Source of the DNA: Roseiflexus sp. RS-1
Lineage (GTDB): Bacteria > Chloroflexota > Chloroflexia > Chloroflexales > Roseiflexaceae
DNA: 64,000 nucleotides
Direction: 5' to 3'
Assembly: GCF_000016665.1 (NCBI RefSeq)
Contig: NC_009523.1
Coordinates: 3,781,501-3,845,500 of the forward strand
Below are positions 33,968 through 43,958 of this stretch, piece by piece. The position numbers and the translations under genes were made by a program. Position 1 is the stretch's first letter; each line of letters begins with the position of its first letter. The notes below the pieces were generated by a model, which saw nothing but the letters and a program-made list of their open reading frames with translations, did no database searches and was not told where the DNA came from.

Positions 33968-34753
33968 ATGTCCAGACATAAAGATAACCTGCTCTGCGTT
34001 ATACGCGACGATATTCGCGCGATCTTTCGCAATGATCCGGCAGCGCGCAGCCTGGCGGAAGTACTGCTCTACCCTGGATTGCACGCGATTCTGCTGCATC
34101 GCCTGGCGCATGCGCTCTGGCGTCGCCAGATTCCGTTTATTCCGCGCCTGATCTCGCAGATCAGTCGCTTCCTCACCGGCATCGAAATCCATCCCGGCGC
34201 GGTCATCGGTCGTGGCTTCTTCATCGACCATGGCATGGGTGTGGTGATTGGCGAAACGACGGAGATCGGCGATTGGGTGACTCTCTATCAGGGCGTGACG
34301 CTTGGCGGCACCGGTAAACAGCGTGGCAAACGCCATCCGACGGTGCGCGACAACGTCGTGATCGGCGTCGGGGCAATCGTGCTTGGCGCTATCACCATTG
34401 GTGAGGGGGCGCGCATCGGCGGCGGCGCCGTGGTGGTGAAAGATGTGCCGCCACATACGACCGCCGTTGGCGTTCCGGCGCGCATCGTCGCGCAACGCGA
34501 CCCGCATACCGGCGAAACACGCCGCGTCGAGCATCTCCCCGACCCCGAAGGCGAAATGCTGCGCAGCCTGCGCGCGAAGGTGCTGGAACTCGAAGAGCGC
34601 CTGACTGAACTCGAGATCGCCACCAACCATCATCTCACCCACCATGTCGAAGATGATGCACTGCTGGAACAGTGCTGGTCCGCTCTTGGCGATGATACAC
34701 ATGGCAATGGCATCATGAGTGAGCACGGCTATGTAGCCGGTGATGGGATATAG
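33968..34753 (+). CDS. cysE: Serine O-acetyltransferase
   Basis: The 261-residue protein makes O-acetylserine for cysteine synthesis. The N-terminal helical part is followed by a left-handed hexapeptide-repeat helix ([62 protein letters not shown]-like [16 protein letters not shown]). Catalytic His lies in FIDHGMG. An extra C-terminal coiled coil of about 60 residues follows. It is 5 bp upstream of cysS, so cysteine supply and charging are co-expressed. Confidence 0.95.
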   Translation: MSRHKDNLLCVIRDDIRAIFRNDPAARSLAEVLLYPGLHAILLHRLAHALWRRQIPFIPRLISQISRFLTGIEIHPGAVIGRGFFIDHGMGVVIGETTEIGDWVTLYQGVTLGGTGKQRGKRHPTVRDNVVIGVGAIVLGAITIGEGARIGGGAVVVKDVPPHTTAVGVPARIVAQRDPHTGETRRVEHLPDPEGEMLRSLRAKVLELEERLTELEIATNHHLTHHVEDDALLEQCWSALGDDTHGNGIMSEHGYVAGDGI

Positions 34754-34758
34754 TATCT

Positions 34759-36195
34759 ATGAGCATTCGTATCTATAACACGCTCACCCGCACTCTGGAA
34801 CCGTTCGAAACGCTCGAACCCGGTGTGGTCAAAATGTACGTCTGCGGGGTGACAGTCTATGATCGGGCGCATATCGGGCACGCGATGTCGGCGATTGTCT
34901 TCGATGTGGTGCGGCGCTACCTGGAGTACCGCGGCTACGCGGTTCAGCACGTGGTCAACTTTACCGACGTGGACGATAAAATCATCAATCGCGCCAGAGA
35001 AATCGGACGTGATCCGAAGGAACTCGCCGAGTCGTACATTGCCGAGTTTCTCGAAGACCTCGAAGCGCTGAATGTCAAACGCGCCCATATCTACCCGCGC
35101 GCGACGGAAACGATGCCGGAGATTCAGCAGTTCATCACCCGCCTGATCGAAACCGGGCATGCATACGTGGTCGATGGTGATGTCTATTTCCGCATTGCGA
35201 CCGTCCCCGATTACGGCAAACTTTCGCGGCGCAGTCTCGACGATATGATTGCCGGGAATCGTATCAGCGTCGATGAGCGCAAAGAAAATCCGGCGGACTT
35301 TGCGCTGTGGAAAGCAGCGAAACCGGGGGAGCCGTTCTGGGACAGCCCGTGGGGACCGGGGCGTCCCGGATGGCATATCGAGTGCTCGGCGATGAACCTG
35401 GCGCATCTCGGCGAACAGATCGATATCCACGGCGGCGGCGCCGACCTGATCTTTCCACACCACGAGAACGAAATTGCCCAAACCGAAAGCCTGACCGGCA
35501 AGCCATTCGCGCGCTACTGGATGCACAACGGCATGCTCCAGATTCAGACCCGTCTGGCGGACGGCACGTATAAACTGGAGAAGATGTCGAAATCGCTCGG
35601 CAATGTGGTGACGATCCGCGAGTTTCTGGCGCAGTACCACCCCGATGTGCTTCGTTTGACGGTGCTCTCAAGTTCGTACCGCAGTCCGCTGGCGTTTGGC
35701 GAGGAGATTGCCGCCGATCAGGAGCGCAAACTGGTGCGATTGCGTTCCGCGCTCGAACCGCCGATCGGGACGATTGAAGCGGGATTGGCGGTCGATGTGC
35801 TGCTGGCAGCTGCACGAACCACCCGCGAACGGTTCATCGCCGCGATGGATGACGATTTCAACACGGCTGGCGCACTGGCGGCGCTCTTCGATCTGGTGCG
35901 CGCGATCAATACTGCGCGCGATGCAGGCGTCGGCGGGGCGCCGTTCGCCGAAGCGCAGGCGACGTTCCGCGAGTTGACCGATGTGCTGGGGTTGACCCTG
36001 ACACCGCAGCAACCGATCATCCAGCAGGCGGCGCCGTTTATCGACCTGCTGATTGAGGTGCGCAGCGAACTGCGCAAGGCGAAGCAGTTCGCTCTTGCCG
36101 ATATGGTGCGTAACCGCCTGGCGGATCTGGGAATCACGCTCGAGGATACGCCGCAGGGTACCCGTTGGAAAGCGGCAGATAAGCGACACGTATGA
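34759..36195 (+). CDS. cysS: Cysteinyl-tRNA synthetase
   Basis: The 478-residue enzyme charges tRNA-Cys. The class I signatures are AHIGHAMSA (near 35-43) and KMSKSLGN (near 275). Zinc-binding residues are seen in [19 protein letters not shown] and the HHENE motif. The length is standard. The ATG of prmA overlaps its end. Confidence 0.97.
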   Translation: MSIRIYNTLTRTLEPFETLEPGVVKMYVCGVTVYDRAHIGHAMSAIVFDVVRRYLEYRGYAVQHVVNFTDVDDKIINRAREIGRDPKELAESYIAEFLEDLEALNVKRAHIYPRATETMPEIQQFITRLIETGHAYVVDGDVYFRIATVPDYGKLSRRSLDDMIAGNRISVDERKENPADFALWKAAKPGEPFWDSPWGPGRPGWHIECSAMNLAHLGEQIDIHGGGADLIFPHHENEIAQTESLTGKPFARYWMHNGMLQIQTRLADGTYKLEKMSKSLGNVVTIREFLAQYHPDVLRLTVLSSSYRSPLAFGEEIAADQERKLVRLRSALEPPIGTIEAGLAVDVLLAAARTTRERFIAAMDDDFNTAGALAALFDLVRAINTARDAGVGGAPFAEAQATFRELTDVLGLTLTPQQPIIQQAAPFIDLLIEVRSELRKAKQFALADMVRNRLADLGITLEDTPQGTRWKAADKRHV

Positions 36196-37217
36196 ACTGG
36201 CTGGAACTTTCAGTCACGTGTGATGCTGAAGCGGTCGAGTCGGTCAGTGAGTTGCTGGCGCACTATGGCTACAACGGCGGCGTTGTCGTCGAGCCGCCGA
36301 TCATTCCCGGCGATGACGGTCCGGAGTACCGGTACGATCCAGTGCGCCCGGTGACGGTGCGCACCTACCTGGCGCTCGACGAGTCCGCCGAAGAGGCGCG
36401 TGCGCGCATCGAGCAGGGGTTGTGGCTGCTTGGAATGATCCGTCCTGTCGGTCAGTTGCAGGTCCGGCAGATCGAGGAGGAGGATTGGGCAAACGCCTGG
36501 AAGCAGTACTACACCATCCAGCGGATCGGTGAGCGCATGATGATCGTGCCGTCGTGGCTGGACTACGAGCCGCAGCACGACGATCTGGTTGTGCGTATCG
36601 ATCCCGGCATGGCGTTTGGAACCGGACTCCATCCGACGACGCAGTTGTGCCTGCGCGCCCTGGAGCAGTATGTTACGCCGGGCATCACTGCACTCGATCT
36701 GGGGTGCGGCTCCGGTATTCTTGCCATTGCGGCGGCGCGCCTGGGCGCTGCCAGAGTGCTGGCGCTCGACACTGACCCGATTGCGGTTGAGGCAACGCGG
36801 GCAAATGCGGCGCTGAACACCGTGGCGGATGTCGTCATTGCCGCACAGGGAAGCCTGGGACGCGGCGCAGCCTTCGGGCACTGGTTGCAACCGACAACCG
36901 TCAGGAGTGATCAGGAGACGTCAACCGCCGAATCGTCGGCGCTGCTTCCCGACTCGCTCCCTCCCGATGTGGCATTGCCGTTCGACCTGATTGTCGCCAA
37001 CATCATCGCCAGGGTGCTTGTCGCAGTCGCTCCCGATTGCGTCGCCGCGCTGCGTCCAGGCGGCATCCTGATCAGTTCCGGCATTATCGCCGAACGCGAA
37101 TCCGATGTTGTCGCCGCGTATGCCGCCGCCGGTCTCGAACCGGTCACACGCCATCAGGAAGGCGACTGGGTGGCGCTGGTTCATCGCAAGCCGTCATATG
37201 CCCCGCCGTCAGCGTGA
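36192..37217 (+). CDS. prmA: Ribosomal protein L11 methyltransferase
   Basis: The 341-residue protein has a PrmA N-terminal domain ([19 protein letters not shown]) and a Rossmann methyltransferase domain with [38 protein letters not shown] and [11 protein letters not shown]. It trimethylates ribosomal protein L11. An insertion around 216-250 is longer than usual. It overlaps cysS by 4 bp and rsmE by 20 bp. Confidence 0.95.
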   Translation: MNWLELSVTCDAEAVESVSELLAHYGYNGGVVVEPPIIPGDDGPEYRYDPVRPVTVRTYLALDESAEEARARIEQGLWLLGMIRPVGQLQVRQIEEEDWANAWKQYYTIQRIGERMMIVPSWLDYEPQHDDLVVRIDPGMAFGTGLHPTTQLCLRALEQYVTPGITALDLGCGSGILAIAAARLGAARVLALDTDPIAVEATRANAALNTVADVVIAAQGSLGRGAAFGHWLQPTTVRSDQETSTAESSALLPDSLPPDVALPFDLIVANIIARVLVAVAPDCVAALRPGGILISSGIIAERESDVVAAYAAAGLEPVTRHQEGDWVALVHRKPSYAPPSA

Positions 37218-37980
37218 TACGATTCGCAGCAACACCTACCGTTTTTTCGTCGATCCGTCCGCGCTCGACGGCGGGAAGGCGCGCCTGTTCGATCCCGAAC
37301 TGGGGCATCAACTGGCGGATGTGTTGCGGCTCGGTCGCGGCGATCGGATTATCCTGCTCGATGGCGAGGGGTGGCAGTATACGGTATCGCTGGAAGCCGT
37401 TGATCGGCGCGGCACGGTGAACGGTGCAATCGAGGCGCGTGAAGCAGCTGGCGGCGAACCGCGCATCAATCTGACGATCTACCTGCCGCTCATCCGAACC
37501 GAACGTTTCGAGTGGGCGCTGCAAAAAGGGGTCGAACTCGGAGCGGCGACATTCGTTCCGACGACCTGCGCTCGCAGTATCGACATCGCTCCCGACGAAC
37601 GCAAACTGACCCGCTGGCGCCGGATCATTCGCGAGGCTGCCGAGCAGTCGCGCCGCGGCAGACTGCCACGCCTTACACCGGCGATCCCGTTCGCCGAAGC
37701 CTGCGCCCAATGGGATTCGTCCGATCCGGCGCTGCTTCTGTGGGAAGGAACAGATGCGACGCCCCTCGCGCACGCCCTGCGCATCCTGCAACAGCACACG
37801 TCGCCGACGTCGCTCGCGCTCTTCAGCGGACCGGAGGGCGGATTGACCGACGATGAACGCCAATGCGCCGGGCGCCATGGTATCATGAGCGTATCGCTCG
37901 GTCCGCGCACACTCCGCGCCGAAACTGCGCCAATTGCTGCGACCGCGATCATCGTGTACGAGTTCGACACGCACGGGTGA
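37198..37980 (+). CDS. rsmE: 16S rRNA (uracil1498-N3)-methyltransferase
   Basis: The 260-residue SPOUT enzyme starts within the end of prmA. It has RFFVDPSAL and [16 protein letters not shown] in the N-terminal PUA-like domain, and [30 protein letters not shown] and [15 protein letters not shown] in the knotted SAM-binding domain. It modifies U1498 of 16S rRNA. prmA-rsmE pairing is common. Confidence 0.95.
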   Translation: MPRRQRDTIRSNTYRFFVDPSALDGGKARLFDPELGHQLADVLRLGRGDRIILLDGEGWQYTVSLEAVDRRGTVNGAIEAREAAGGEPRINLTIYLPLIRTERFEWALQKGVELGAATFVPTTCARSIDIAPDERKLTRWRRIIREAAEQSRRGRLPRLTPAIPFAEACAQWDSSDPALLLWEGTDATPLAHALRILQQHTSPTSLALFSGPEGGLTDDERQCAGRHGIMSVSLGPRTLRAETAPIAATAIIVYEFDTHG

Positions 37981-38022
37981 CCTGCTTTTGCCCCGATGCA
38001 CCACCCGTTCAGGAGCTTCGTT

Positions 38023-39360
38023 ATGTCCGCCTATCGTCCTGTGCTTCGTCGTCTTGCCGCCGCGCTGGTTCTGCTGACCGTCGGGTTCATCGGTGGTTGG
38101 GTAAGCGCCACGATCTTCGCCGACAGCATCTCGCTCACCCGGATTGTTCCGGTGATTGGTCCTGGACTGGTCGCCAACCAGGAGACGCCGCCATCGCTGC
38201 GGCAGCAGTTTCGCGTCTTCTGGGAGGTGTGGAATCTGGTTGAAGCCGAGTTCTACCGGCGCGACAAGATCAACCACACGCGCATGATCCGCGGCGCTAT
38301 CAGCGGCATGCTGGGGTCGCTCGACGATCCGTACACCGTCTACCAGGAACCGGAGCTGGCGTCGCAGACAAACGAGCACATGCAGGGGCGCATGGGGGGC
38401 ATTGGAACCTACCTGCGGATCACCGACGGGCGCGCCTACCTCTACAAGCCGATCAAAGGCGCGCCTGCCGACGCCGCCGGTCTCCGGCAAGACGATGAGA
38501 TCGTCGCAATTGATGGCGAGCCGGTAGCGCCAATGATCGCCGGTCTCGACATTCACGAAGCGGCGGTCAAAGTGGCGGCGAAAATCCGCGGGCAGGCTGG
38601 CACGCAGGTGCGTCTGACCATCCGGCGGCAACCGGGCGATCAGGAGTTCGATATAACCCTGACCCGCGCCGACATTGTGGTTCCCGGCGTCGAAGCGCAA
38701 CTTGTCGATGGCGGCGTCGCCTATATCCGCATCATCGAATTCAAAGCCAACACCGTTCCCGAATTCGATCAGGCGCTGCGCGAACTGCTGCCGCAGGCGC
38801 CGAAGGGAATCGTCCTTGACCTGCGCAACAATCCCGGCGGCTACCTGGATCAGGCACGCGCCGTATTAGGGCGACTGTACGACGGGGTGGCGCTCTACGA
38901 GCAGAACAGCAAAGGAGAGTTGACCGAAATCCGCACCGTCAGCGGCGACATTCGCGCGTATGACCTTCCTATCGTGGTGCTGATCAACGGCGGTTCCGCC
39001 AGCGCCAGCGAAATTGTCGCCGGGGCGTTGCGCGACAGTCGCCCGAATGTGACGCTGATCGGCGAAAAAACCTTTGGCAAAGGGTCGGTGCAGAACATCT
39101 ACAACCTGAGCGACGGGAGCAGCGCGCGCATCACCTTTGCCCACTGGTTGACACCGGCGCGCACTGAAATCGACAAGATCGGCATCATGCCGCAGTACGT
39201 CATTCCCTACGCCGAAGATCCGGCCACGCAGGCGCCGTGCATTGGCGACCGGCAACCGCCGCCTGGAGCGACCACCTGCGCCGACAATCAACTGTTCTAT
39301 GCCATCCGCCTGCTGACAACCGGCGAAAAGCCGCCATCGATGCCAGCAGCGGCGCGCTGA
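38023..39360 (+). CDS. S41-family C-terminal processing protease
   Basis: The 445-residue protein starts at an ATG with AGGAG 7 bases upstream. After a signal/anchor helix (LAAALVLLTVGFIGGWVSA) there is a helical region, a PDZ domain (GGIGTYLRITDGRAYLYKPIKGAPADAAGL) and the S41 core, with the nucleophile Ser in NGGSASASEIVAGAL and the Lys in GEKTFGKGSVQ. It is a Ctp/Prc-type protease in the envelope. Confidence 0.95.
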   Translation: MSAYRPVLRRLAAALVLLTVGFIGGWVSATIFADSISLTRIVPVIGPGLVANQETPPSLRQQFRVFWEVWNLVEAEFYRRDKINHTRMIRGAISGMLGSLDDPYTVYQEPELASQTNEHMQGRMGGIGTYLRITDGRAYLYKPIKGAPADAAGLRQDDEIVAIDGEPVAPMIAGLDIHEAAVKVAAKIRGQAGTQVRLTIRRQPGDQEFDITLTRADIVVPGVEAQLVDGGVAYIRIIEFKANTVPEFDQALRELLPQAPKGIVLDLRNNPGGYLDQARAVLGRLYDGVALYEQNSKGELTEIRTVSGDIRAYDLPIVVLINGGSASASEIVAGALRDSRPNVTLIGEKTFGKGSVQNIYNLSDGSSARITFAHWLTPARTEIDKIGIMPQYVIPYAEDPATQAPCIGDRQPPPGATTCADNQLFYAIRLLTTGEKPPSMPAAAR

Positions 39361-39623
39361 GGAGCAGTGCTCCCGGATCGTGTCGGTTCAAGCAGCGTGG
39401 TCGTCCCGACCTTCGCCTGCACGCTATAAGTCCACCGCAAAAAGGGTAGGTCACTGCAGCGGCGCAGCGTTCGCAGAGGAAGATGCCAGAGCGAGTCGCT
39501 CCAACGCATCACACTTCGACGCGCATATTTTTGAAGTTCTCTGCGCGCTCGGCGTCTCTGCGGTGCGTTTTTGCAGTGAAGTCATGCTATGGTTAATGAC
39601 AATTCCCGCAGGCGTTCGTTCTT

Positions 39624-40022
39624 CTACGGGTGCGCGGCCTGCGGCAAAACGGCCAGCACAGCCGCACGAACCCGCTCAGCCACCTCGATCGCCTCAGCGG
39701 CAGTGGCCTGATCTGGCCAGAATCCAGGGTCATAGCGCAACTGGACAGCGTAGGGGGTCAACTGCGTCAGGTCAAGCCCCGTGAGATCCGGCGCCGGGTC
39801 GAGCGTGGCACAGCGGCGCTCAAGCTCCTCAAGGTTATGCGTGAGCGGAAACGGCTGCCCGGTGAAAGCGAGCAGTCCCTTCAGGTATTTCTCAGCAGCC
39901 TGCTGGGCATGAAAGCAGGCCGTATCATACGGTCCAGAACTTGCCGCGATGAGCCGTGCGCTAAACAGGTCGCTATCTCCCTTTGCCAGCCAGCCGCGCG
40001 CCAGGTCAGTCGCGTCGCTCAT
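39624..40022 (-). CDS. HEPN-domain protein of MNT/HEPN pair
   Basis: The 132-residue protein has the HEPN core DLFSARLIAASSGPYDTACFHAQQAAEKYLKGLLAF and a later Tyr/Arg-rich helix. It overlaps the nucleotidyltransferase gene by 17 bp. Such pairs act as toxin-antitoxin systems in which the transferase modifies or restrains the HEPN RNase. A clear RX4-6H motif is not seen in this short family type. Confidence 0.85.
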   Translation of the reverse strand: MSDATDLARGWLAKGDSDLFSARLIAASSGPYDTACFHAQQAAEKYLKGLLAFTGQPFPLTHNLEELERRCATLDPAPDLTGLDLTQLTPYAVQLRYDPGFWPDQATAAEAIEVAERVRAAVLAVLPQAAHP

Positions 40023-40356
40023 ACAGCACCTTTCCCTCACGCAGGGCGGTCGTGATAAACGCGTTCGGCACATTAGCCCACGCTTGTACCTCGGCCGGGG
40101 TCCAGACGACAACATCTTTCGCCGGAAACAGGCCGACAAGCGCACGAAGGTAGCGTGACGCACGCTTATAGCGCGGCAGGTCCGACTCTTCAATGACCAG
40201 GATGTCGAGATCGCTGTCAGGACGAGCATCACCGCGGGCACGCGAGCCGAACAGCACAATCTTGCGCGGGTTGCCCGCTGCACGCATTCGCTCAACCATT
40301 TCGCGTAATAGTTCGTCAGACACCGGCGGGTAAACCGTCTCAAGCGGGGTAGACAT
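40006..40356 (-). CDS. MNT-type nucleotidyltransferase (antitoxin-like)
   Basis: The 116-residue protein carries the nucleotidyltransferase signature IVLFGSRARGDARPDSDLDILVI. The ATG at 40356 follows AGGAG at about 8 bases. It overlaps the HEPN gene downstream. Confidence 0.9.
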   Translation of the reverse strand: MSTPLETVYPPVSDELLREMVERMRAAGNPRKIVLFGSRARGDARPDSDLDILVIEESDLPRYKRASRYLRALVGLFPAKDVVVWTPAEVQAWANVPNAFITTALREGKVLYERRD

Positions 40357-40376
40357 CGGTACACTCCTGCTCCAGG

Positions 40377-40535
40377 TCAATGAAGGAGCGCTTCACGATG
40401 GCGCTGGTATCGAGGCGGGAACCTCCGTTCCAGCCACTCCTCAACCAGCGTCTCGACGGGCCGACCAGGGCGCGCAGTCTCCTGCGCAAGCCGGTCATAG
40501 AGATCAGGTTGCAACTCAAGGATCAGTGTGGTCAT
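40377..40535 (-). CDS. Small ribbon-helix-helix-like protein
   Basis: The 52-residue product MTTLILELQPDLYDRLAQETARPGRPVETLVEEWLERRF has the strand-helix-helix pattern of small DNA-binding antitoxins. It lies 20 bp upstream of the nucleotidyltransferase gene, on the same strand, and may control the MNT/HEPN pair. Confidence 0.55.
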   Translation of the reverse strand: MTTLILELQPDLYDRLAQETARPGRPVETLVEEWLERRFPPRYQRHREALLH

Positions 40536-40664
40536 GAACACCTCACCTGGGTTCGGATAGAACCGCTGTTGATTCTCATCGTATTGTACAATGCGACGGT
40601 TCGCGCAGCACGATGACCGGTGCAACCGGCATACCCGGTCCGAGAAGGCGAGGATACGCTGCAA

Positions 40665-41528
40665 TTACCACAGCGAATGCTGGATGCATCCATTGAACTG
40701 CACGCGCATGTCGTGATCCATGGGGAGTTGATAATTGGAGATGAACAGTTCAGCGCCTTTCTCGGCTTTCTCCTGCCTGTAATTATTCATGCCGTACTGC
40801 AATTCCCAACGATGGATACACGCAAACTGAAAGTTCTGACGAATTTCAGGCGAGTCGTCATATGTAATCAGCCACGAGTGCCTGCACTTTTTCATCTCTT
40901 CAGCAAATTCAGTGTGGTCAAAACTCTCGTGCAATATGCCATTTCTTCCATAAAGTTTTGATTTCGTCGCAACGAGGTATGGCGGATCCAGGAATGTAAA
41001 TGTCCTTCTATCACCATCCTTCAGCAACTCCTTATAGTCCATATTCGTAATCTTAACACCCTCTAAGATTTTTCCGAGAAGAGCAACTCTTTCTATTGAA
41101 GATTTCGTAAATCTTCCAACGAAAGCCCCTTCGGAATAACCTCCCGCCTCAACGACCCCAGAAAAGGTAATCCGATTAAGAACAAAAAACCTTACTGCCC
41201 GCTCAAAGTCACCCATTGTTGATGTGTTCATGCCAAGCAACTCATAAAACAACTCCCTCCCATCTACTCTTTCCAGCTTTAATCTCATAATCTCACCCGC
41301 CAATTTCACAGAGTCTTCCTGAGCGCACTTCCAAAAATAGAATAGTTCAGTATTGAGATCATTGATCCACATTCTGACTTCAGGATACTTTTGTCTCAAG
41401 CAAACGAAAAAAGACCCCCCTCCAACGAATGGTTCGCGGTATTCATCGAAAACGTCAGGAACAAGGGCAAGCAGGCGCTGCACCGCGCGTGACTTTCCGC
41501 CAGGGTAGCGTAAAGGGCTTTTGATCAT
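40665..41528 (-). CDS. DNA adenine N6-methyltransferase, D12/Dam class
   Basis: The 287-residue enzyme has motif X/start IKSPLRYPGGKSRAVQRLL, motif I EPFVGGGSFFVCL and motif IV TFLDPPYL, as in Dam-type methylases. Its base composition is clearly more AT-rich than the neighbours, suggesting transfer. It is 5 bp downstream of a protein that looks like its restriction partner. Confidence 0.93.
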   Translation of the reverse strand: MIKSPLRYPGGKSRAVQRLLALVPDVFDEYREPFVGGGSFFVCLRQKYPEVRMWINDLNTELFYFWKCAQEDSVKLAGEIMRLKLERVDGRELFYELLGMNTSTMGDFERAVRFFVLNRITFSGVVEAGGYSEGAFVGRFTKSSIERVALLGKILEGVKITNMDYKELLKDGDRRTFTFLDPPYLVATKSKLYGRNGILHESFDHTEFAEEMKKCRHSWLITYDDSPEIRQNFQFACIHRWELQYGMNNYRQEKAEKGAELFISNYQLPMDHDMRVQFNGCIQHSLW

Positions 41529-41533
41529 TGCTT

Positions 41534-42664
41534 TTATTGGTTAGGAGCTATATGTATCTGAATTCTCTTATTATAAAGACATTCGTCGTATAAACCGCGA
41601 ATTACTTTAGCTCTTCTCTCATTAAGTCTGTTTTCAGTAATGAACCGGTCTAATTCGCAACTACTGCAAGGCATAAAGAGAGTGCCATAAATATCTTTTC
41701 CCGTCAACTTCAACCGAACGGTGAAATCAACCTTTTGACCCTCGAGGAGCAGAGCATCGATGTTTGAAAAGAGGGCAATCTTGAAAAGACCATCTTTTAT
41801 ATCATCGAGAGAAGGAAGAGATCCTTTTGTTGAGTTTTTAGACTCCTGAATGACATATCTATCGCCCTCTTTGATAACTTCATCAGCAGTCAGATAGTAA
41901 ACACCTCCGAGATAATTTCTGATATTGAGCCTTACCTTCGAGCCGTCTGAAAGATGTTCATTATGATGGACAACGGCAGCTTCCCTTATGGAGGCATTTT
42001 TTGAACCTGAAAGAGAGAGATTTTTGAAATCATCAAAATTGGCTCTGACTTTCTCCAAATACTTTTCTTGTGCTTTCCTGTCGTGCATCTTGATCCCTGT
42101 TTGTCTCGATATTACTTGATAACTGTCAAGAGCCTTCCTGTAAATATCAACAAAACTAGTCTCCAAAAGATTAAAGTTCCAGTGGAGCGCACTATTTTTA
42201 TACTTCAGTATATCCAGTATCTGTCTCTCTACAAAATCAGGTGAAAAGGACTGTTTACTTATTTTATTTCTCTTCGATTGACCTGCTCTTGAATTCCTTA
42301 CTGCACTTTCATAATAAGCGAGAACGATATAAATATCAAATAAATTCATCCAGGATATTGTCGAGAACTGAATTCTATCGAGATCACCATCAATCCCCTC
42401 ATCCTTGAGCACTGGAATAACAGTGATACGCTTCGGGGCGTTTAATATGTCGTACAACCGCGCAAAAGGGTAGCTACGTGTTCGTTTAGGAGACACCCAT
42501 TTTGAATACGCTACCGAACCGTCAGGGACGATAATTTTACCGCAAGGCCTGGCTTTATTGATATCGAAATCACAAAAATCATATTCTGGCAGTTTTTCCG
42601 CCAGGCATGCCGTATATTGAACATTACTTACAAAACCATCAAACGTCAGAACATCCTGTTTCAT
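41534..42664 (-). CDS. Putative restriction endonuclease partner of the methylase
   Basis: The 376-residue protein (ATG at 42664; a GTG at 42682 is also possible) has no family I can name with certainty. It is AT-rich like the methylase and adjacent to it. Near residues 285-300, RYVIQESKNSTKGS offers a Glu-X-Lys that could belong to a PD-(D/E)XK site, and SCELDRFITENRLNERRAKVIRG closes the protein. Location and size suggest a type II endonuclease. The activity is inferred. Confidence 0.55.
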   Translation of the reverse strand: MKQDVLTFDGFVSNVQYTACLAEKLPEYDFCDFDINKARPCGKIIVPDGSVAYSKWVSPKRTRSYPFARLYDILNAPKRITVIPVLKDEGIDGDLDRIQFSTISWMNLFDIYIVLAYYESAVRNSRAGQSKRNKISKQSFSPDFVERQILDILKYKNSALHWNFNLLETSFVDIYRKALDSYQVISRQTGIKMHDRKAQEKYLEKVRANFDDFKNLSLSGSKNASIREAAVVHHNEHLSDGSKVRLNIRNYLGGVYYLTADEVIKEGDRYVIQESKNSTKGSLPSLDDIKDGLFKIALFSNIDALLLEGQKVDFTVRLKLTGKDIYGTLFMPCSSCELDRFITENRLNERRAKVIRGLYDECLYNKRIQIHIAPNQ

Positions 42665-42706
42665 GCTATCTCGATCTGGCACACCACAGCCGACCGGTAT
42701 TCCCCC

Positions 42707-42850
42707 TATGATAGATCATATGAGCGAAACGGTCAAATGCGCATCACAATCACCTGACGGTCAGGTTGCCGAGTTTCGGCACTGCCGCAATCCACACCTG
42801 ACCGGGATTCATCGCCGCTTCGCTGCCGTCGGCAAGGTAGAAGCGCAGCG
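42707..42850 (-). pseudogene. Duplicated 3' end of DUF3048 gene (direct repeat, left copy)
   Basis: These 144 bp match 43815-43958 with few differences. Both contain the last ~33 codons of the DUF3048 gene on the minus strand, ending at the same stop. The left copy is cut off from any upstream gene, so it is a remnant. The two copies bracket the PIN toxin-antitoxin pair. Confidence 0.9.
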
Positions 42851-42986
42851 ATAGATGAACCATTGCTTACAACATGTATAATGCGCCTGACGGTCTGCGA
42901 TTCATCTGCGCCGCAGAGCGCAGTAGATCTGCGTCAGGCACAATCGCATGTCGGGCAGCACAGTCGTCGACTCGATCTACGCCAGT

Positions 42987-43433
42987 TTATGATTGGATTA
43001 CTGCTTTCATTGGGTTGACAATCGTCAGCTGGCTGTTGATGATCAGCCCGTCTTGCAGATCCTCGGTGTACAAGGTCGTTGCCCCTACCGCCAGCGCACT
43101 TGCGATAATCAGACTATCCCAATAGGAAACGTGGTAGGCGCTGCGAAGATCCGATGCGTGCAGCAAGATGGAGCGGTTCAACTCGACAATCAGATACTTG
43201 CGATAGAGGGAGCGAATTAACTTGCGGATCGCCTGCTCATCCGCCTGAAACTTGCGCAGCATGTTGACAGACACCTCGTTCACGACTTGGGTGCTCAGGG
43301 CAATCTGCGGTGTCCCACGGATGAGCCCTTTGGCCCGTTGCGACTTGAGTTTCTCCTGGCTCGTGCTAAACGCATAGAGCCAGATATTCGTGTCGATAAA
43401 GGCCAGAGCCGAGCCTGCGCTAGCGGCGCCCAT
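42987..43433 (-). CDS. PIN-domain ribonuclease toxin
   Basis: The 148-residue protein has the PIN acidic residues in ALAFIDTNIWLYAF, VVNEVSVN and SYWDSLIIASALAVGATTLYTEDLQDG. It is a VapC-like Mg-dependent RNase. It overlaps the small gene upstream by 14 bp and lies inside a direct repeat. Confidence 0.92.
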   Translation of the reverse strand: MGAASAGSALAFIDTNIWLYAFSTSQEKLKSQRAKGLIRGTPQIALSTQVVNEVSVNMLRKFQADEQAIRKLIRSLYRKYLIVELNRSILLHASDLRSAYHVSYWDSLIIASALAVGATTLYTEDLQDGLIINSQLTIVNPMKAVIQS

Positions 43434-43632
43434 AGATCTCGTCCCGTGTCAGTGGCGTAAACGAATCAACCTGATAAGGATGATTGAGAAGGAACTCGAC
43501 CATATCCTCTTCATCTTCGTCATTGTCGGTGAGAATAATGACGCGCACGCGCCCCTTGATGCGGTCGTGATATTCCTTCGGCAGTTCAATGGCGCCGTGC
43601 TCAATGTAGGTTTGAAACTCGATAACACTCAT
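43420..43632 (-). CDS. Antitoxin of PIN pair
   Basis: The 70-residue protein MSVIEFQTYIEHGAIELPKEYHDRIKGRVRVIILTD starts with a short AbrB/swapped-hairpin-like strand pattern (GAIELPKEY.GRVRVIIL) and ends in an acidic helix with a Tyr/Arg tail. Its place just upstream of the PIN gene fits an antitoxin. Confidence 0.75.
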   Translation of the reverse strand: MSVIEFQTYIEHGAIELPKEYHDRIKGRVRVIILTDNDEDEEDMVEFLLNHPYQVDSFTPLTRDEIYGRR

Positions 43633-43814
43633 ATGCTGACTCTCAGATCGTGATGGTAAACGACACCACGTGGCCGGTTGCCGCACAAGTGTAGCATGGG
43701 TCAGACTGTGGGGCAAATACCGATGGTCGACGACAGGATGGAGTGCCGCCCGATGATGTGCGCCAGCAACAAATGGGCAGGAACAATCCAGGATCTGTTG
43801 GTCGACATCCTTAT

Positions 43815-43958
43815 GTATGACAGATTACTTGAGCGAAACGGTCAAATGCGCATCACAATCACCTGACGGTCAGGTTGCCGAGTTTCGGCACTGCCGCAAT
43901 CCACACCTGCCCGGAATTCATCGCCGCTTCGCTGCCGTCGGCAAGGTAGAAGCGCAGC
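43815..43958. repeat. Direct repeat, right copy
   Basis: This is the intact end of the DUF3048 gene plus ~44 bp beyond its stop. It matches 42707-42850; the core from AGCGAAACGGTCAAATGCGC onward differs at only a couple of positions. Confidence 0.9.

Noticed and set aside
37144-38700. Long minus-strand frame opposite rsmE and the S41 protease
   Set aside because: Shadow frame; both plus-strand genes have clear motifs and starts.
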